The translations under genes and the position numbers were made by a program. Source: Sphingomonas sp. MA1305 (lineage in GTDB: Bacteria; Pseudomonadota; Alphaproteobacteria; Sphingomonadales; Sphingomonadaceae). Taken from it: DNA of 64,000 nucleotides. Below, one piece after another: positions 25,852 to 34,501 of this stretch (position 1 is its first letter; every line of letters begins with the position of its first letter). The stretch spans positions 434,001 to 498,000 of the forward strand of contig NZ_RCVT01000002.1 in assembly GCF_016107325.1 (NCBI RefSeq). Direction: 5' to 3'. Under the pieces are notes generated by a model, which saw nothing but the letters and a program-made list of their open reading frames with translations, had not been told where the DNA came from and did not search any database.

Positions 25852-27528
25852 ATGAGTGAGATGCCGGGACCGCGAGCGTTCGACAATGCGGTACCGTTGG
25901 GCGGGGCCGCCGCGATCGGCGGCCTGGCGACGTTGACGCCGATCGGTTGCGTCACCGCGATCGCGGGCGCGAGCAGCCGCGTGTTGCTCGACCGGGCGGC
26001 GCTGGAGATCATCGCGCAGGATCCCGACCCCGTCGTCGCCACGGCCGGTCAGGTCGGCGGCCAGATCAAGATGCGGGTCGGCGGTATCTGGCTGATCGCC
26101 AATATCCGCGCCCTGGCGCTCGACCCCGGCAGCAACGAATGGGTGCGCGCCGACATCGATTTCCTGGGCGAAGGCGACGAGGAGCGGCTGACCGGCAAGC
26201 TGTACAACTTCCGTCGCGGCGTCACCCGCTATCCGATCCCGGGCGGCGAGGTCTTCCCGATCACCACCGCCGACCTGCGTCAGGTCTACTCCGCCGCCGA
26301 CGTGCCGCATATCCAGATCGGCACCGTCTATCCAACCCGCGACGTGCGCGCCGCGCTGTACGTCGACGCGATGCTGGGCAAGCATTTCGCGCTGGTCGGA
26401 TCGACCGGTACCGGCAAGTCGACCAGCGCCGCGCTGATCCTGCACCGGATCTGCGAACTGGCGCCGCAGGGCCACGTCGTGATGATCGATCCGCATGGCG
26501 AATATGCCGCGGCGTTCCGCGGCACCGGCGCGATCTTCGACGTCAGCAATCTGGCGATGCCCTACTGGCTGATGAACTTCGAGGAACATTGCGAAGTCTT
26601 CCTGACCAGCAGCGGTGCCGATCGACAGCTCGACGCCGATATCCTCGCCAAATGCCTGCTCGCCGCCCGCGGCAAGAATCGGCTGGGGCAGGAGATCGCT
26701 AAGCTGACGGTCGACGCGCCCATCCCCTATCTGCTGTCCGACCTGACCCAATTCATCCAGGCGGACATGGGCAAGCTGGATCGGGCGGGCGATACCGCAC
26801 CCTATCTGCGCCTCAAGACCAAGATCGACGAGATCAAGGCCGATCCGCGCTATTCCTTCATGTTCTCCGGCATGTTGGTCGCCGACACAATGACCGACTT
26901 CCTGGCGCGGATCTTCCGCATGCCGGGCGACGGCCGGCCGATCTCGATCGTCGACGTGTCCGGCGTGCCGTCGGAGATCACCGCGGTGGTGGTCGCGGTG
27001 CTCAGCCGGATGACCTTCGACTATGCGATCTGGTCGCGCAACGAGCCGCAGCGGCCGATCCTGCTCGTCTGCGAGGAAGCGCATCGCTACATCCCGAGCG
27101 GCCGTAACGAACGGGGCTCGGCGGTCGGTCGCATCCTCAGCCGCATCGCCAAGGAAGGGCGCAAATACGGCGTCAGCCTGGGACTGATCACGCAGCGGCC
27201 CTCCGATCTCGAGGAAGGCGTGCTGTCGCAGTGCGGTACGATCATCGCGATGCGCCTCAACAACGAACGCGACCAGGCCTTCGTGCGCGCGGCGATGCCG
27301 GAGGGCGCGCGCGGTTTCCTCGATTCGATCCCGGCGCTGCGCAATCGCGAATGCATCGTTTGCGGCGAGGGTGTCGCGGTACCGATCCGCGTCAGCTTCG
27401 ATGCGCTGGACGACGACAAGCGGCCGGCGTCCGGCGATCCGCTGTTCTCGCGACTGTGGCGCGAGACCGGCGGCGAGGACGGCATCCTGCAGCGCACCGT
27501 GCAGCGTTGGCGCGCGCAGGGGCGCTAA
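25852..27528 (+). CDS. HerA-like ATP-binding DNA translocase/helicase
   Basis: A 558-residue hexameric FtsK/HerA-type ATPase. An N-terminal beta-barrel HAS domain (to about 165) precedes the RecA-like motor with Walker A GSTGTGKST (about residue 183) and Walker B ILLVCEEAHRYIP (about 405), then TQRPSDLEEGVLSQCGT as sensor/arginine-finger region. HerA usually pairs with the NurA nuclease in DNA end resection, but no nurA-like gene is adjacent. ATG 25852 was chosen for its GAGG 9 bases upstream. ATG 25837 and TTG 25807 are in-frame alternatives. It is convergent with the M23 peptidase across a palindromic repeat. Confidence 0.88.
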   Translation: MSEMPGPRAFDNAVPLGGAAAIGGLATLTPIGCVTAIAGASSRVLLDRAALEIIAQDPDPVVATAGQVGGQIKMRVGGIWLIANIRALALDPGSNEWVRADIDFLGEGDEERLTGKLYNFRRGVTRYPIPGGEVFPITTADLRQVYSAADVPHIQIGTVYPTRDVRAALYVDAMLGKHFALVGSTGTGKSTSAALILHRICELAPQGHVVMIDPHGEYAAAFRGTGAIFDVSNLAMPYWLMNFEEHCEVFLTSSGADRQLDADILAKCLLAARGKNRLGQEIAKLTVDAPIPYLLSDLTQFIQADMGKLDRAGDTAPYLRLKTKIDEIKADPRYSFMFSGMLVADTMTDFLARIFRMPGDGRPISIVDVSGVPSEITAVVVAVLSRMTFDYAIWSRNEPQRPILLVCEEAHRYIPSGRNERGSAVGRILSRIAKEGRKYGVSLGLITQRPSDLEEGVLSQCGTIIAMRLNNERDQAFVRAAMPEGARGFLDSIPALRNRECIVCGEGVAVPIRVSFDALDDDKRPASGDPLFSRLWRETGGEDGILQRTVQRWRAQGR

Positions 27529-27662
27529 GTCCCACCCGCGAGTCTTGACACTTTTGACGCCTGAACGTTGCGTTGGCCAATCCGCCGGCATTGCGAATGT
27601 TGCTGATGCTGAGAAAGAGCCGGGTCGAGGCTACCAAGACCGGGTCTTGTAGGAAAGCATTC

Positions 27663-27758
27663 CGTCATGCCGGACTTGTGCCGGCATCCACCCTTCCGCG
27701 TGGCAACCGGCATAGGCGTTTGCGTGACCGTGGACCCCGGAACACGTCCGGGGTGACG
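27663..27758. repeat. REP-like paired palindromic repeat, family B, copy 2 (diverged arms)
   Basis: The left arm (27663..27691) is nearly identical to the family B arm at 11080. The right arm (27730..27758) has CCCCGG where the mirror copy would have GCCGG, so the two arms pair imperfectly. It sits between convergent herA and M23 peptidase genes in a gap of about 265 bases with no other gene. Confidence 0.75.
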
Positions 27759-27795
27759 GGCCGGCGGGCGTAGAAGCGTCGAGCCCGCCCCTTCG

Positions 27796-29289
27796 TCAGC
27801 CCGTGTGAACGGCCCGGAGGCGGGCGACCCAGGCGTCGAAACGGCGGCGCTCGGCACCCGACAGCGTCTCGGTGCTGGCGAAGGAGATCGAGCGCGGGTT
27901 GATCGTCTGGCCGTTGCGCCACACCTCCCAATGAAGATGCGGTCCGGTCGACAGGCCGGTCGAGCCGACATAGCCGATCACCTGGCCCTGATGGACGCGC
28001 TCGCCGCGCGACACGGCGATGCGGCTCATGTGACCATAGCCACTGGCGAGGCCGCCGCTATGGCCGAGCTTGACGAAATTGCCGTAGCCGCCCGACCGGC
28101 CCGCCGACTGGACGACGCCGTCGAGCACGGCATAGATCGGCGAGCCGTAGCGCGCGCCGATGTCCATGCCCTTATGCATCCGCATGAAGCCGAGCAGCGG
28201 GTGCATGCGCAGACCGAAGCTGGAGGTGACATGACCGGCGACGGGCATGCCCATGAACCCGTGGCGCTCGGTCTGTCCCTTGGCGTCGAACCAGGTTGGA
28301 TGGTCACCATCGGCACCGCCGTCGCTGCCGCGTTGCCAGCGGACGAGCTGGAGCGTGCGCCGGCCCTGGTCGATGCCAGCGAACAGCAGGTTGCCGAGCC
28401 GGACCTCGCCGGTGGCGGCGCGCTCGCGCTCGACGATCAGGTCGAAATTGTCGGCGGCATGGACGTCGCGGCCGATCGACAGCCGTGTCGCCAGCGCCTT
28501 GATATAGCTTTCGACCACCCGCGCCGGCGCGCCAGCGGCACGGGCCGAGCGGTACAGGCTGCTGCCGACAAGGCCGTGGATGCGCAGCGGCGTCGAATCG
28601 ATCGCGATCGGCTGGCGCGTCATCGCCAATTGGTCGCCGGCACGGTTAAGCGTGACGTTGAGATCAAAGCGGGCGCGCATCGCCAGCTTCTCCAGCGGCC
28701 GCGCCACCGTCTTGGTCGGGCGACGGCCGAGCGTCAGCGCGATCCGCGTACCGGTCTGGATATCGTCGAGGTCGGTGGTCTGGGCGACCAAGGCGGCGGC
28801 CCGCTGCGCATCGCCGCGGCCGACGCCGGCACGCATCAGCACGCGGTCGAGCGCGTCGCCGTCACCCAGCGTCGCATTGAGTTCGACGATCGGCCGCTCC
28901 GGCGCTTCGGCGAGCGGCACGACGAGATCGTTGGCGGCCATGCGGTGGCCAGTGTCGGCGCCCCAGCCGAGCGGCGCGATCCCCTGCGCCCGCGTCTCTT
29001 CCCAGGCGGTGCCAGTCAGCGGCGCGGGGACGGCGCCGAGCAGCGGCCGGCCGATGCCGGGTGCGATCAGCCAGGCGCCGGCGGCCAGTGCGGTGCAGGT
29101 GGCGAGGCCACGCCACCAGTCGCGGCTGCCGATCCGGGCGCCGAGGTCGGGAACCCAGTCGATCTCGGCCGCGGCGGCAAGCCAGCGGTCGATCGGCTTG
29201 CGCGGCGCGGCGAGGGGGCGGATGCCGGGCAAGGCCCGTGCGGTGGTGCCACCGGCCAGTTCGATACCGGTTTCGTTGCGGAGAAACAC
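27796..29289 (-). CDS. M23 family metallopeptidase (LytM-type), membrane-anchored
   Basis: A 497-residue protein with a cytoplasmic N-terminus, a membrane helix near residues 63-80 (LATCTALAAGAWLIAPG) and a periplasmic part. The C-terminal LytM domain (about 355-460) has the zinc motifs HKGMDIGARYGSPIYA and GPHLHWEVW, with both Hx and HxH ligands present, so it should be an active glycyl/D-Ala peptidoglycan endopeptidase. The middle region resembles the OapA/LysM-like region of MepM-type enzymes. It probably acts in cell wall remodelling. It is divergent from the Suv3-like helicase across a 251-base gap in which I see no gene. Confidence 0.92.
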   Translation of the reverse strand: MFLRNETGIELAGGTTARALPGIRPLAAPRKPIDRWLAAAAEIDWVPDLGARIGSRDWWRGLATCTALAAGAWLIAPGIGRPLLGAVPAPLTGTAWEETRAQGIAPLGWGADTGHRMAANDLVVPLAEAPERPIVELNATLGDGDALDRVLMRAGVGRGDAQRAAALVAQTTDLDDIQTGTRIALTLGRRPTKTVARPLEKLAMRARFDLNVTLNRAGDQLAMTRQPIAIDSTPLRIHGLVGSSLYRSARAAGAPARVVESYIKALATRLSIGRDVHAADNFDLIVERERAATGEVRLGNLLFAGIDQGRRTLQLVRWQRGSDGGADGDHPTWFDAKGQTERHGFMGMPVAGHVTSSFGLRMHPLLGFMRMHKGMDIGARYGSPIYAVLDGVVQSAGRSGGYGNFVKLGHSGGLASGYGHMSRIAVSRGERVHQGQVIGYVGSTGLSTGPHLHWEVWRNGQTINPRSISFASTETLSGAERRRFDAWVARLRAVHTG

Positions 29290-29540
29290 GCGCGCGACGC
29301 CCTATGCCTACAAGAACTCAGCGCCGCGTTCCCCCCGGCGTGGGTCGCAGCGTTGTGCAGGCGAGATGCTAAAGTCAAATTAACCGGGGATTCCGGCGGG
29401 CTGCGCTGCGACGGGGCGTGTCGGCGGTGCGGCGGGGCGGGCGCTGGACGAGGCGCGGGGGCGAGTGCGTCCCGTCGCACCACAACGGCAGGTGCGGATA
29501 AGTTATTGCGCAGGGGCGGCAGAGTCCCGATGTTGGCGGC

Positions 29541-32015
29541 ATGACAGGTGCCGTCACCGCGGTCCTCGGACCGACCAATACCGGCAAGACCCATCTCGCC
29601 GTCGAGCGAATGTGCGGCCATTCCAGCGGCATCATGGGCTTTCCGCTGCGCCTGCTCGCCCGCGAGGTCTATGATCGGGTGGTGCGGATCAAGGGGCCGG
29701 ACCAGGTCGCGCTGGTCACCGGCGAGGAGAAGATCGTCCCGCCCAATGCGCGCTGGTTCCTGTGCACGGCGGAATCGATGCCCGAGCACGACGCCGCCTT
29801 CGTCGCGCTCGACGAGGCGCAGCTCGGCAGCGATCCCGAACGCGGCCATGTCTTCACCGACCGGCTGCTGCGCCGGCGCGGGCGCGAGGAGACGATGATC
29901 CTGGGTTCGGAGACGCTGCGCCCGATGATCCGCGCGCTGGTGCCCGAGGCGGAGATCATCGGCCGGCCGCGCTTCTCGAAGCTGACCTATGCCGGCGCCA
30001 AGAAGATCAGCCGGCTGCCCAAACGGTCCGCGATCGTCGCGTTCAGCGCGGAGGAGGTCTATGCCGTCGCCGAGATGCTGCGGCGGTTGCGCGGCGGCGC
30101 GGCGGTGGTGATGGGGGCGCTCTCCCCGCGCACGCGCAATGCGCAGGTGGCGATGTTCCAGGCGGGCGAGGTCGACTATCTGGTCGCGACCGACGCAATC
30201 GGCATGGGCCTCAACATGGACGTTGCGCATGTCGCTTTCGCCGGACTCAACAAGTTCGACGGCCGGCGGCAGCGGCGGCTGACCGTCGCGGAGATGGCGC
30301 AGATCGCCGGCCGCGCCGGGCGGCACCAGCGCGACGGCACGTTCGGCGCGATCAGCGAGGACGGACCGGGCGCCTTCCTGCCCGAAGAAGTGCTCAGCAT
30401 CGAGGAGCATCGCTTCCGGCCGATCGAGCATCTCTATTGGCGCAACGGCGAGCCCGATTTCGGCAGCATCGACGCGCTGGTCGCCAGCCTGGAGCGGCGG
30501 CCGGAGCCGGGGGTGTTGATCGCCGCCCCGCAGGCGACCGATCTGGCCGTGCTCAAGCGGCTAGCGGACGAGCCGTGGGTGCGCGACCGGACGCGCAGCC
30601 CCGCGATGGTCAAGCGGCTGTGGGCGGCGTGCGGCCTGCCCGATTTCCGCAAGCTCGGGCTCGATCCGCATGCGCGCTTCGTCAGCCGGCTGTTCGGTTA
30701 TCTGAGCGAGGGGCGGATGGTCGCGCCGCACCAATGGTTCGCCGACGAGATCGCGCGGCTCGACACGATCGCCGGCGACGTCGAGACGATCGCGGGACGG
30801 ATCGCGGCGATCCGCACCTATGCCTATATCGCCCACCGGCCCGACTGGCTGGCCGAGCCGCAGGTCTGGGCGGAGCGGACGCGCAGCATCGAGGAGCGGC
30901 TGTCCGACGGCCTGCACGCCAGCCTGACGCAACGCTTCGTCGACAAGCGCACCACCGCGCTGATCCGCCAGATCGGCGCCGACGCCGGCGCGTTGCCGGT
31001 GACGATCGGGCCCGAAGGCGAGGTACTGGTCGAGGATCATGCGATCGGCCGGCTCGACGGCTTCCGCTTTACTGTCGATCCGAGTGCGCGGGCGGGCGAC
31101 CGAAGGCTGCTGCTCGCTGCGGCGGAGAAACGGCTGACGGGCGAGCGCGGGCGGCGTGCCGAGGCGCTGGTCGCGGCGGCGGACGGCGAACTGACGCTGA
31201 CCGAAGAGGCGACAATCGCCTGGCGCGGCCATGCCGTCGCGCGGCTTTCCGCCGGTGCGTCGGTGGCGCGGCCGCAGCTCAAGCTCGATCGCGATCTCGA
31301 CTGTCTCGACAAGGCGCAGCGCGAGGCGGTGCAGGCGCGGTTGCAACGCTGGCTGGAGGCGATGCTGGCGCGGCAGCTGCCGGCGCTGGTCGCGTTGGCG
31401 GGGATCGCGCGCGACCCGGCGGCGACGCCGGCGCTACGCGTCGTCGCGGGCGAGCTGGAGGCGGCGGGCGGGCTGGCGCCGCGGGTTCTGCTGCACGAGC
31501 CGCTGACCGCGCTCGACGGCGAGGCGCGCAAGCGGCTGCGCAAGGCGGGGGTGACGATCGGTGCGCTCGACCTGTTCGACCCGCGATTGCTCAAGCCGGC
31601 GGCGGCGCGCTGGCGGCGGGCGCTGCTCGCGTTGCGCGGGCCGGTGCCGCCGGTCGCACGCGAGGGGGCGACCGTGCTGGCGCGCGGCACGCCGGGTGCG
31701 GTGCTGGGCAGCGGCTTCCGCCCGCTCGCCGGCCAAGCAGTGCGGGTCGATCTGGTCGAGCGGATCGCGCGGGCGGCGCATGACGCGCGCGAGGGGCGGG
31801 CACCGTTCGTGCCGGACACGGCGCTGGCCACCTCGATCGGGCTGGAGCCGGCGACGCTGGACCGGTTGATGGCGGAACTGGGCTTCCGGCCGACGCGCGG
31901 CGAGACGCCGGGCTGGGAATGGCGTGGCCGGCGCGCGCCGCGGCGGGCGCCGGCACCGGCGGCGCCGCCGACCGGCGCCTTTGCGGCCCTGGCCGGACTG
32001 ATGCGCCATGGGTGA
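29541..32015 (+). CDS. Suv3-like DEAD/DEAH-box RNA helicase
   Basis: An 824-residue superfamily-2 helicase of the mitochondrial degradosome Suv3 type found in alphaproteobacteria. Motifs: I GPTNTGKTHLA at residue 9, II DEAQLG, III GSETLRP, V ATDAIGMGLNMD, VI QIAGRAGRH. The Suv3 C-terminal domains follow (about 270-480), then a roughly 300-residue Ala/Arg-rich tail ending in an Arg-Pro-rich segment. In mitochondria Suv3 unwinds RNA for degradation or processing; here that role is inferred. There is no targeting peptide. It starts directly with the motor domain. The S4-domain gene overlaps its last 8 bases. Confidence 0.9.
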   Translation: MTGAVTAVLGPTNTGKTHLAVERMCGHSSGIMGFPLRLLAREVYDRVVRIKGPDQVALVTGEEKIVPPNARWFLCTAESMPEHDAAFVALDEAQLGSDPERGHVFTDRLLRRRGREETMILGSETLRPMIRALVPEAEIIGRPRFSKLTYAGAKKISRLPKRSAIVAFSAEEVYAVAEMLRRLRGGAAVVMGALSPRTRNAQVAMFQAGEVDYLVATDAIGMGLNMDVAHVAFAGLNKFDGRRQRRLTVAEMAQIAGRAGRHQRDGTFGAISEDGPGAFLPEEVLSIEEHRFRPIEHLYWRNGEPDFGSIDALVASLERRPEPGVLIAAPQATDLAVLKRLADEPWVRDRTRSPAMVKRLWAACGLPDFRKLGLDPHARFVSRLFGYLSEGRMVAPHQWFADEIARLDTIAGDVETIAGRIAAIRTYAYIAHRPDWLAEPQVWAERTRSIEERLSDGLHASLTQRFVDKRTTALIRQIGADAGALPVTIGPEGEVLVEDHAIGRLDGFRFTVDPSARAGDRRLLLAAAEKRLTGERGRRAEALVAAADGELTLTEEATIAWRGHAVARLSAGASVARPQLKLDRDLDCLDKAQREAVQARLQRWLEAMLARQLPALVALAGIARDPAATPALRVVAGELEAAGGLAPRVLLHEPLTALDGEARKRLRKAGVTIGALDLFDPRLLKPAAARWRRALLALRGPVPPVAREGATVLARGTPGAVLGSGFRPLAGQAVRVDLVERIARAAHDAREGRAPFVPDTALATSIGLEPATLDRLMAELGFRPTRGETPGWEWRGRRAPRRAPAPAAPPTGAFAALAGLMRHG

Positions 32016-32373
32016 GCGGGCAGGGGCTGATCGGGCAGGGGCTGAGCGGGCGGGGACCGAACCGGCAGCATCGGGCGGTGCGATGCGGCTCGACCGGTTC
32101 CTGTGGTTCGCCCGGCTGGCAAAGACGCGGGAACGCGCGCAGGCGATCGCCTGCGATGGCCATCTGCGCATCGACGGCCGCGTCATCGATCGCGCGCACG
32201 CCCCGGTCCGGGTCGGCAATATCCTGACCTTCGCGCTGCACGGCGAGGTGCGGGTGCTGCGCGTCGAGTCGCTGCCGGCACGTCGTGGTCCGGCCCCGGA
32301 AGCGCGCGCCTGCTATCAGGAGCTGATCGTCGCCACCGGTGCGAACGTCTCGCAGGCGGCGCGATCCGATTGA
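32008..32373 (+). CDS. S4-domain RNA-binding protein (Hsp15-like)
   Basis: A protein of up to 121 residues whose core, MRLDRFLWFARLAKTRERAQ onward, is an S4 RNA-binding domain of the Hsp15/YrfH type, with GHLRIDGRVIDRAHAPVRVG the typical S4 loop. Hsp15 binds stalled 50S subunits carrying nascent chains. ATG 32008 overlaps the helicase stop and adds 25 low-complexity residues (alternating Ala-Gly-Arg-Glu). ATG 32083 starts exactly at the conserved domain and is an equally good candidate. The overlap with the helicase implies joint expression and a shared RNA-metabolism role. Confidence 0.85.
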   Translation: MGERAGADRAGAERAGTEPAASGGAMRLDRFLWFARLAKTRERAQAIACDGHLRIDGRVIDRAHAPVRVGNILTFALHGEVRVLRVESLPARRGPAPEARACYQELIVATGANVSQAARSD

Positions 32374-32451
32374 CGCGGGCGGGAACGCGGCATAGCAGCC
32401 GGCCGTTCGTGATACTGGCGCCCATGGGTTGGGGCGCATGAGGGAGTCCCC

Positions 32452-32793
32452 ATGACCTACGTCGTCACCGATGCCTGCATCCGCTGCAAGTATATGGACT
32501 GCGTCGAGGTCTGTCCGGTCGACTGTTTCTACGAGGGCGAGAACATGCTCGTCATCAACCCGTCCGAGTGCATCGACTGCGGCGTGTGCGAGCCGGAATG
32601 CCCGGCGGAGGCGATCCTGCCCGATACCGAAAGCGGGCTGGAACAGTGGCTGGAACTCAACAGCACCTTCTCCGCGCAATGGCCCAACGTCACCCGCAAG
32701 CTCGACCAGACCCCGCCCGACGCCGATGCGATGAAGGGGGTCGAGGGCAAGTACGACCAGTTCTTCTCGCCCGAACCCGGCAAGGGCGACTGA
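32452..32793 (+). CDS. fdxA: Ferredoxin FdxA (7Fe-8S type)
   Basis: A 113-residue low-potential electron carrier. Cysteines C9, C17 and C50 fit the [3Fe-4S] cluster, and C21, C40, C43 and C46 the [4Fe-4S] cluster, with the extra conserved C12 and C25 as in Azotobacter ferredoxin I. The C-terminal tail, with [19 protein letters not shown], is characteristic of FdxA. The start ATG 32452 is preceded by GGGAG. It is commonly found just upstream of carD in alphaproteobacteria, as here, though a 250-base gap with probably its own promoter separates the two. Confidence 0.96.
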   Translation: MTYVVTDACIRCKYMDCVEVCPVDCFYEGENMLVINPSECIDCGVCEPECPAEAILPDTESGLEQWLELNSTFSAQWPNVTRKLDQTPPDADAMKGVEGKYDQFFSPEPGKGD

Positions 32794-33043
32794 CCCGCAC
32801 CGCGACCCGCGGTCGCCGCGAGAAAATTATGTGCCACCGGGGGATGGGGCAGCGACGCTGCCGCATCGCCACTGGTAATTTTGTTGCGAACATGTTAAAT
32901 GGGTCCACGACGGGCGCGACATAGCGCGCTGCCCGCCGGGAGACGTTCGTACCAACCATCCTCGCGCCGTTCGGCTCCACGCGTTCCTGCGCGGACTGGC
33001 GGCTTTCTCCTGCGAGCGATGCGACTTGAGGAAAGGCCCGTTC

Positions 33044-33577
33044 ATGGCTGCCAAGGCATTGTCCTTCGATGTCGGTGATTACGTTGTTTATCCGAAGCAT
33101 GGCGTCGGCCGTGTGATCGAGCTGCAGAAGCAGGAGATCGCCGGGTGCAGCCTCGAGCTGTACGTGCTGCGCTTCGAGAAGGAGCGCATGACGCTGCGCG
33201 TTCCGACCAACAAGGCCGAGTCGGTCGGCATGCGCAAGCTGTCGTCGGACAAGACGATGCGCGAGGCGATGGAAACGCTGAAGGGCAAGCCCAAGGTCAA
33301 GCGCACCATGTGGTCGCGCCGCGCGCAGGAATATGAGGCGAAGATCAACTCGGGCGACCTCGCGTCGATCGCCGAGGTGGTGCGCGACCTGTTCCGTGCC
33401 GACGACCAGCCCGAGCAGAGCTATTCGGAGCGCCAGATCTTCGAGGCGGCGTGCAGCCGCCTGGCGCGCGAGCTCGCGGCGATGGAGCAGATCGACGAGC
33501 CCAAGGCGCAGGAGAAGATCCTGGACATCCTTCGCGCCGCCGCCGCGATCTACAACAAGGAGAAGGTGCCGGCCTGA
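33044..33577 (+). CDS. CarD/CdnL family RNA polymerase-binding transcription regulator
   Basis: A 177-residue protein. The N-terminal RNAP-interacting (Tudor-like) domain begins LSFDVGDYVVYPKHGVGRV, and the C-terminal helical DNA-binding domain includes KRTMWSRRAQEYEAKINSGD and LRAAAAIYNKEK. CarD/CdnL binds the RNAP beta subunit and stabilises the open complex, notably at rRNA promoters. ATG 33044 was chosen for the strong GAGGAAAGG at 33028..33036; a TTG at 33026 is in frame but lies before it. A clear terminator follows 40 bases after the stop, so it is the last gene of its unit. Confidence 0.94.
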   Translation: MAAKALSFDVGDYVVYPKHGVGRVIELQKQEIAGCSLELYVLRFEKERMTLRVPTNKAESVGMRKLSSDKTMREAMETLKGKPKVKRTMWSRRAQEYEAKINSGDLASIAEVVRDLFRADDQPEQSYSERQIFEAACSRLARELAAMEQIDEPKAQEKILDILRAAAAIYNKEKVPA

Positions 33578-33616
33578 TCCGGCCGACCCGATTCCCACAC
33601 ATCGTTCCGACGGATC

Positions 33617-33645
33617 AAGGCGGCCCCGAAAAGGGCCGCCTTTTT
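33617..33645 (+). terminator. Intrinsic terminator after carD
   Basis: A 10-bp perfect stem (AAGGCGGCCC and GGGCCGCCTT) with a 6-base loop CGAAAA runs directly into a T-tract. Confidence 0.92.
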
Positions 33646-33705
33646 CGTTTACGGGCGTAATCCGTTGTGTATTATGAAGCTATAACAGACGGAGGATTTC
33701 GGACG

Positions 33706-34437
33706 ATGCGTGGCCTGACCCTGCTCCTCATCGCGGCGGTGCCGCTTACTGCCGCCGCCGCCTATGAGCGCGATCGCGGCCCCGGCCTGCCGGCGCAGCG
33801 GCAGGGCAACACGTTGGTCTACCAGGCCCGCGATTTCGACGGCGTCGCGCTGGACGGCGCTGCGAATGTCGACGTCCGCACCGGCAGCGGCTGGTCGGTG
33901 CGCGCGGAGGGGCCGGCGGCGGCGTTCGCCAACTTCCGCGTCGAGCGCAAGGGCCGCGACCTGATCGTCGGGCAGCGCTACGAGGGGCGGCGCAGCGATC
34001 CGCTCGAGCGGCAGATCACCGTCCACGTCACCATGCCGGCCGTCGCGAAACTGTCGCTGGGCGGATCGGGCCGCCTGCTGGTCGACCGGGTCAGCGGCAA
34101 TGCGCTCGAAGCCAATCTGGGCGGATCGGGCAACATCGACGTCAACGATCTGCGCGTCCGCACCGCCGAGATCAATCTGGGCGGATCGGGGTCGGTCCAT
34201 GCGGCGGGCGCGGTCGAGCGGCTGGAGGCGAACCTGGGCGGGTCGGGCAACATCGCCGCGCCGAACCTGCGCGCCGCCCGCGCCAGCGTGTCGATGGCGG
34301 GTTCAGGCAGTATCCGTGCCACCGTCGCCGGCAACGCGGACGTGTCGATGGTCGGCAGCGGCAGTGTCGACCTGGGGCCGCAATCCCGGTGCGACGTCAG
34401 CAAGATGGGCAGCGGCAAGGTACGCTGCGGCGGCTGA
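33706..34437 (+). CDS. Secreted DUF2807 protein 1
   Basis: A 243-residue exported protein with a short signal peptide (MRGLTLLLIAAVPLTAAAA) and a DUF2807 (putative auto-transporter adhesin, head GIN) right-handed beta-helix-like domain. The repeated LGGSG / AGSGS turns recur about every 15-20 residues, giving at least seven rungs. The N-terminal FDGVALDGAANVDVRTG and C-terminal CDVSKMGSGKVRCGG (two cysteines that could form a disulfide) are shared with the next two genes. Function is unknown. ATG 33706 follows GGAGGA (33691..33696). It is the first of three tandem paralogues. Confidence 0.88.
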   Translation: MRGLTLLLIAAVPLTAAAAYERDRGPGLPAQRQGNTLVYQARDFDGVALDGAANVDVRTGSGWSVRAEGPAAAFANFRVERKGRDLIVGQRYEGRRSDPLERQITVHVTMPAVAKLSLGGSGRLLVDRVSGNALEANLGGSGNIDVNDLRVRTAEINLGGSGSVHAAGAVERLEANLGGSGNIAAPNLRAARASVSMAGSGSIRATVAGNADVSMVGSGSVDLGPQSRCDVSKMGSGKVRCGG

Positions 34438-34456
34438 CCGGTTGCGCTTGCCGATC

Positions 34457-34494
34457 CTCCCCATGTGTATTATTGTTGCAATACACATGGGGAG
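34457..34494. promoter_or_regulatory. Perfect 15-bp inverted repeat covering the ribosome binding site of DUF2807 gene 2
   Basis: Arms CTCCCCATGTGTATT (34457..34471) and AATACACATGGGGAG (34480..34494) are exact mirror images around an 8-base loop. The right arm contains the GGGGAG that serves the GTG start at 34502. In RNA the hairpin would hide that site. As DNA it looks like an operator of the GTGTATT-N8-AATACAC kind used by YtrA-type GntR repressors. The same GTGTATTAT word occurs at 33667..33675, upstream of DUF2807 gene 1. No GntR gene is in view. Confidence 0.75.
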
Positions 34495-34501
34495 ATGAAA
34501 C

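Noticed and set aside
27529..27662. TTGACA-like sequences after herA as a promoter for a small gene
   Set aside because: No matching -10 element and no frame with a ribosome binding site follows before the repeat and the convergent gene.
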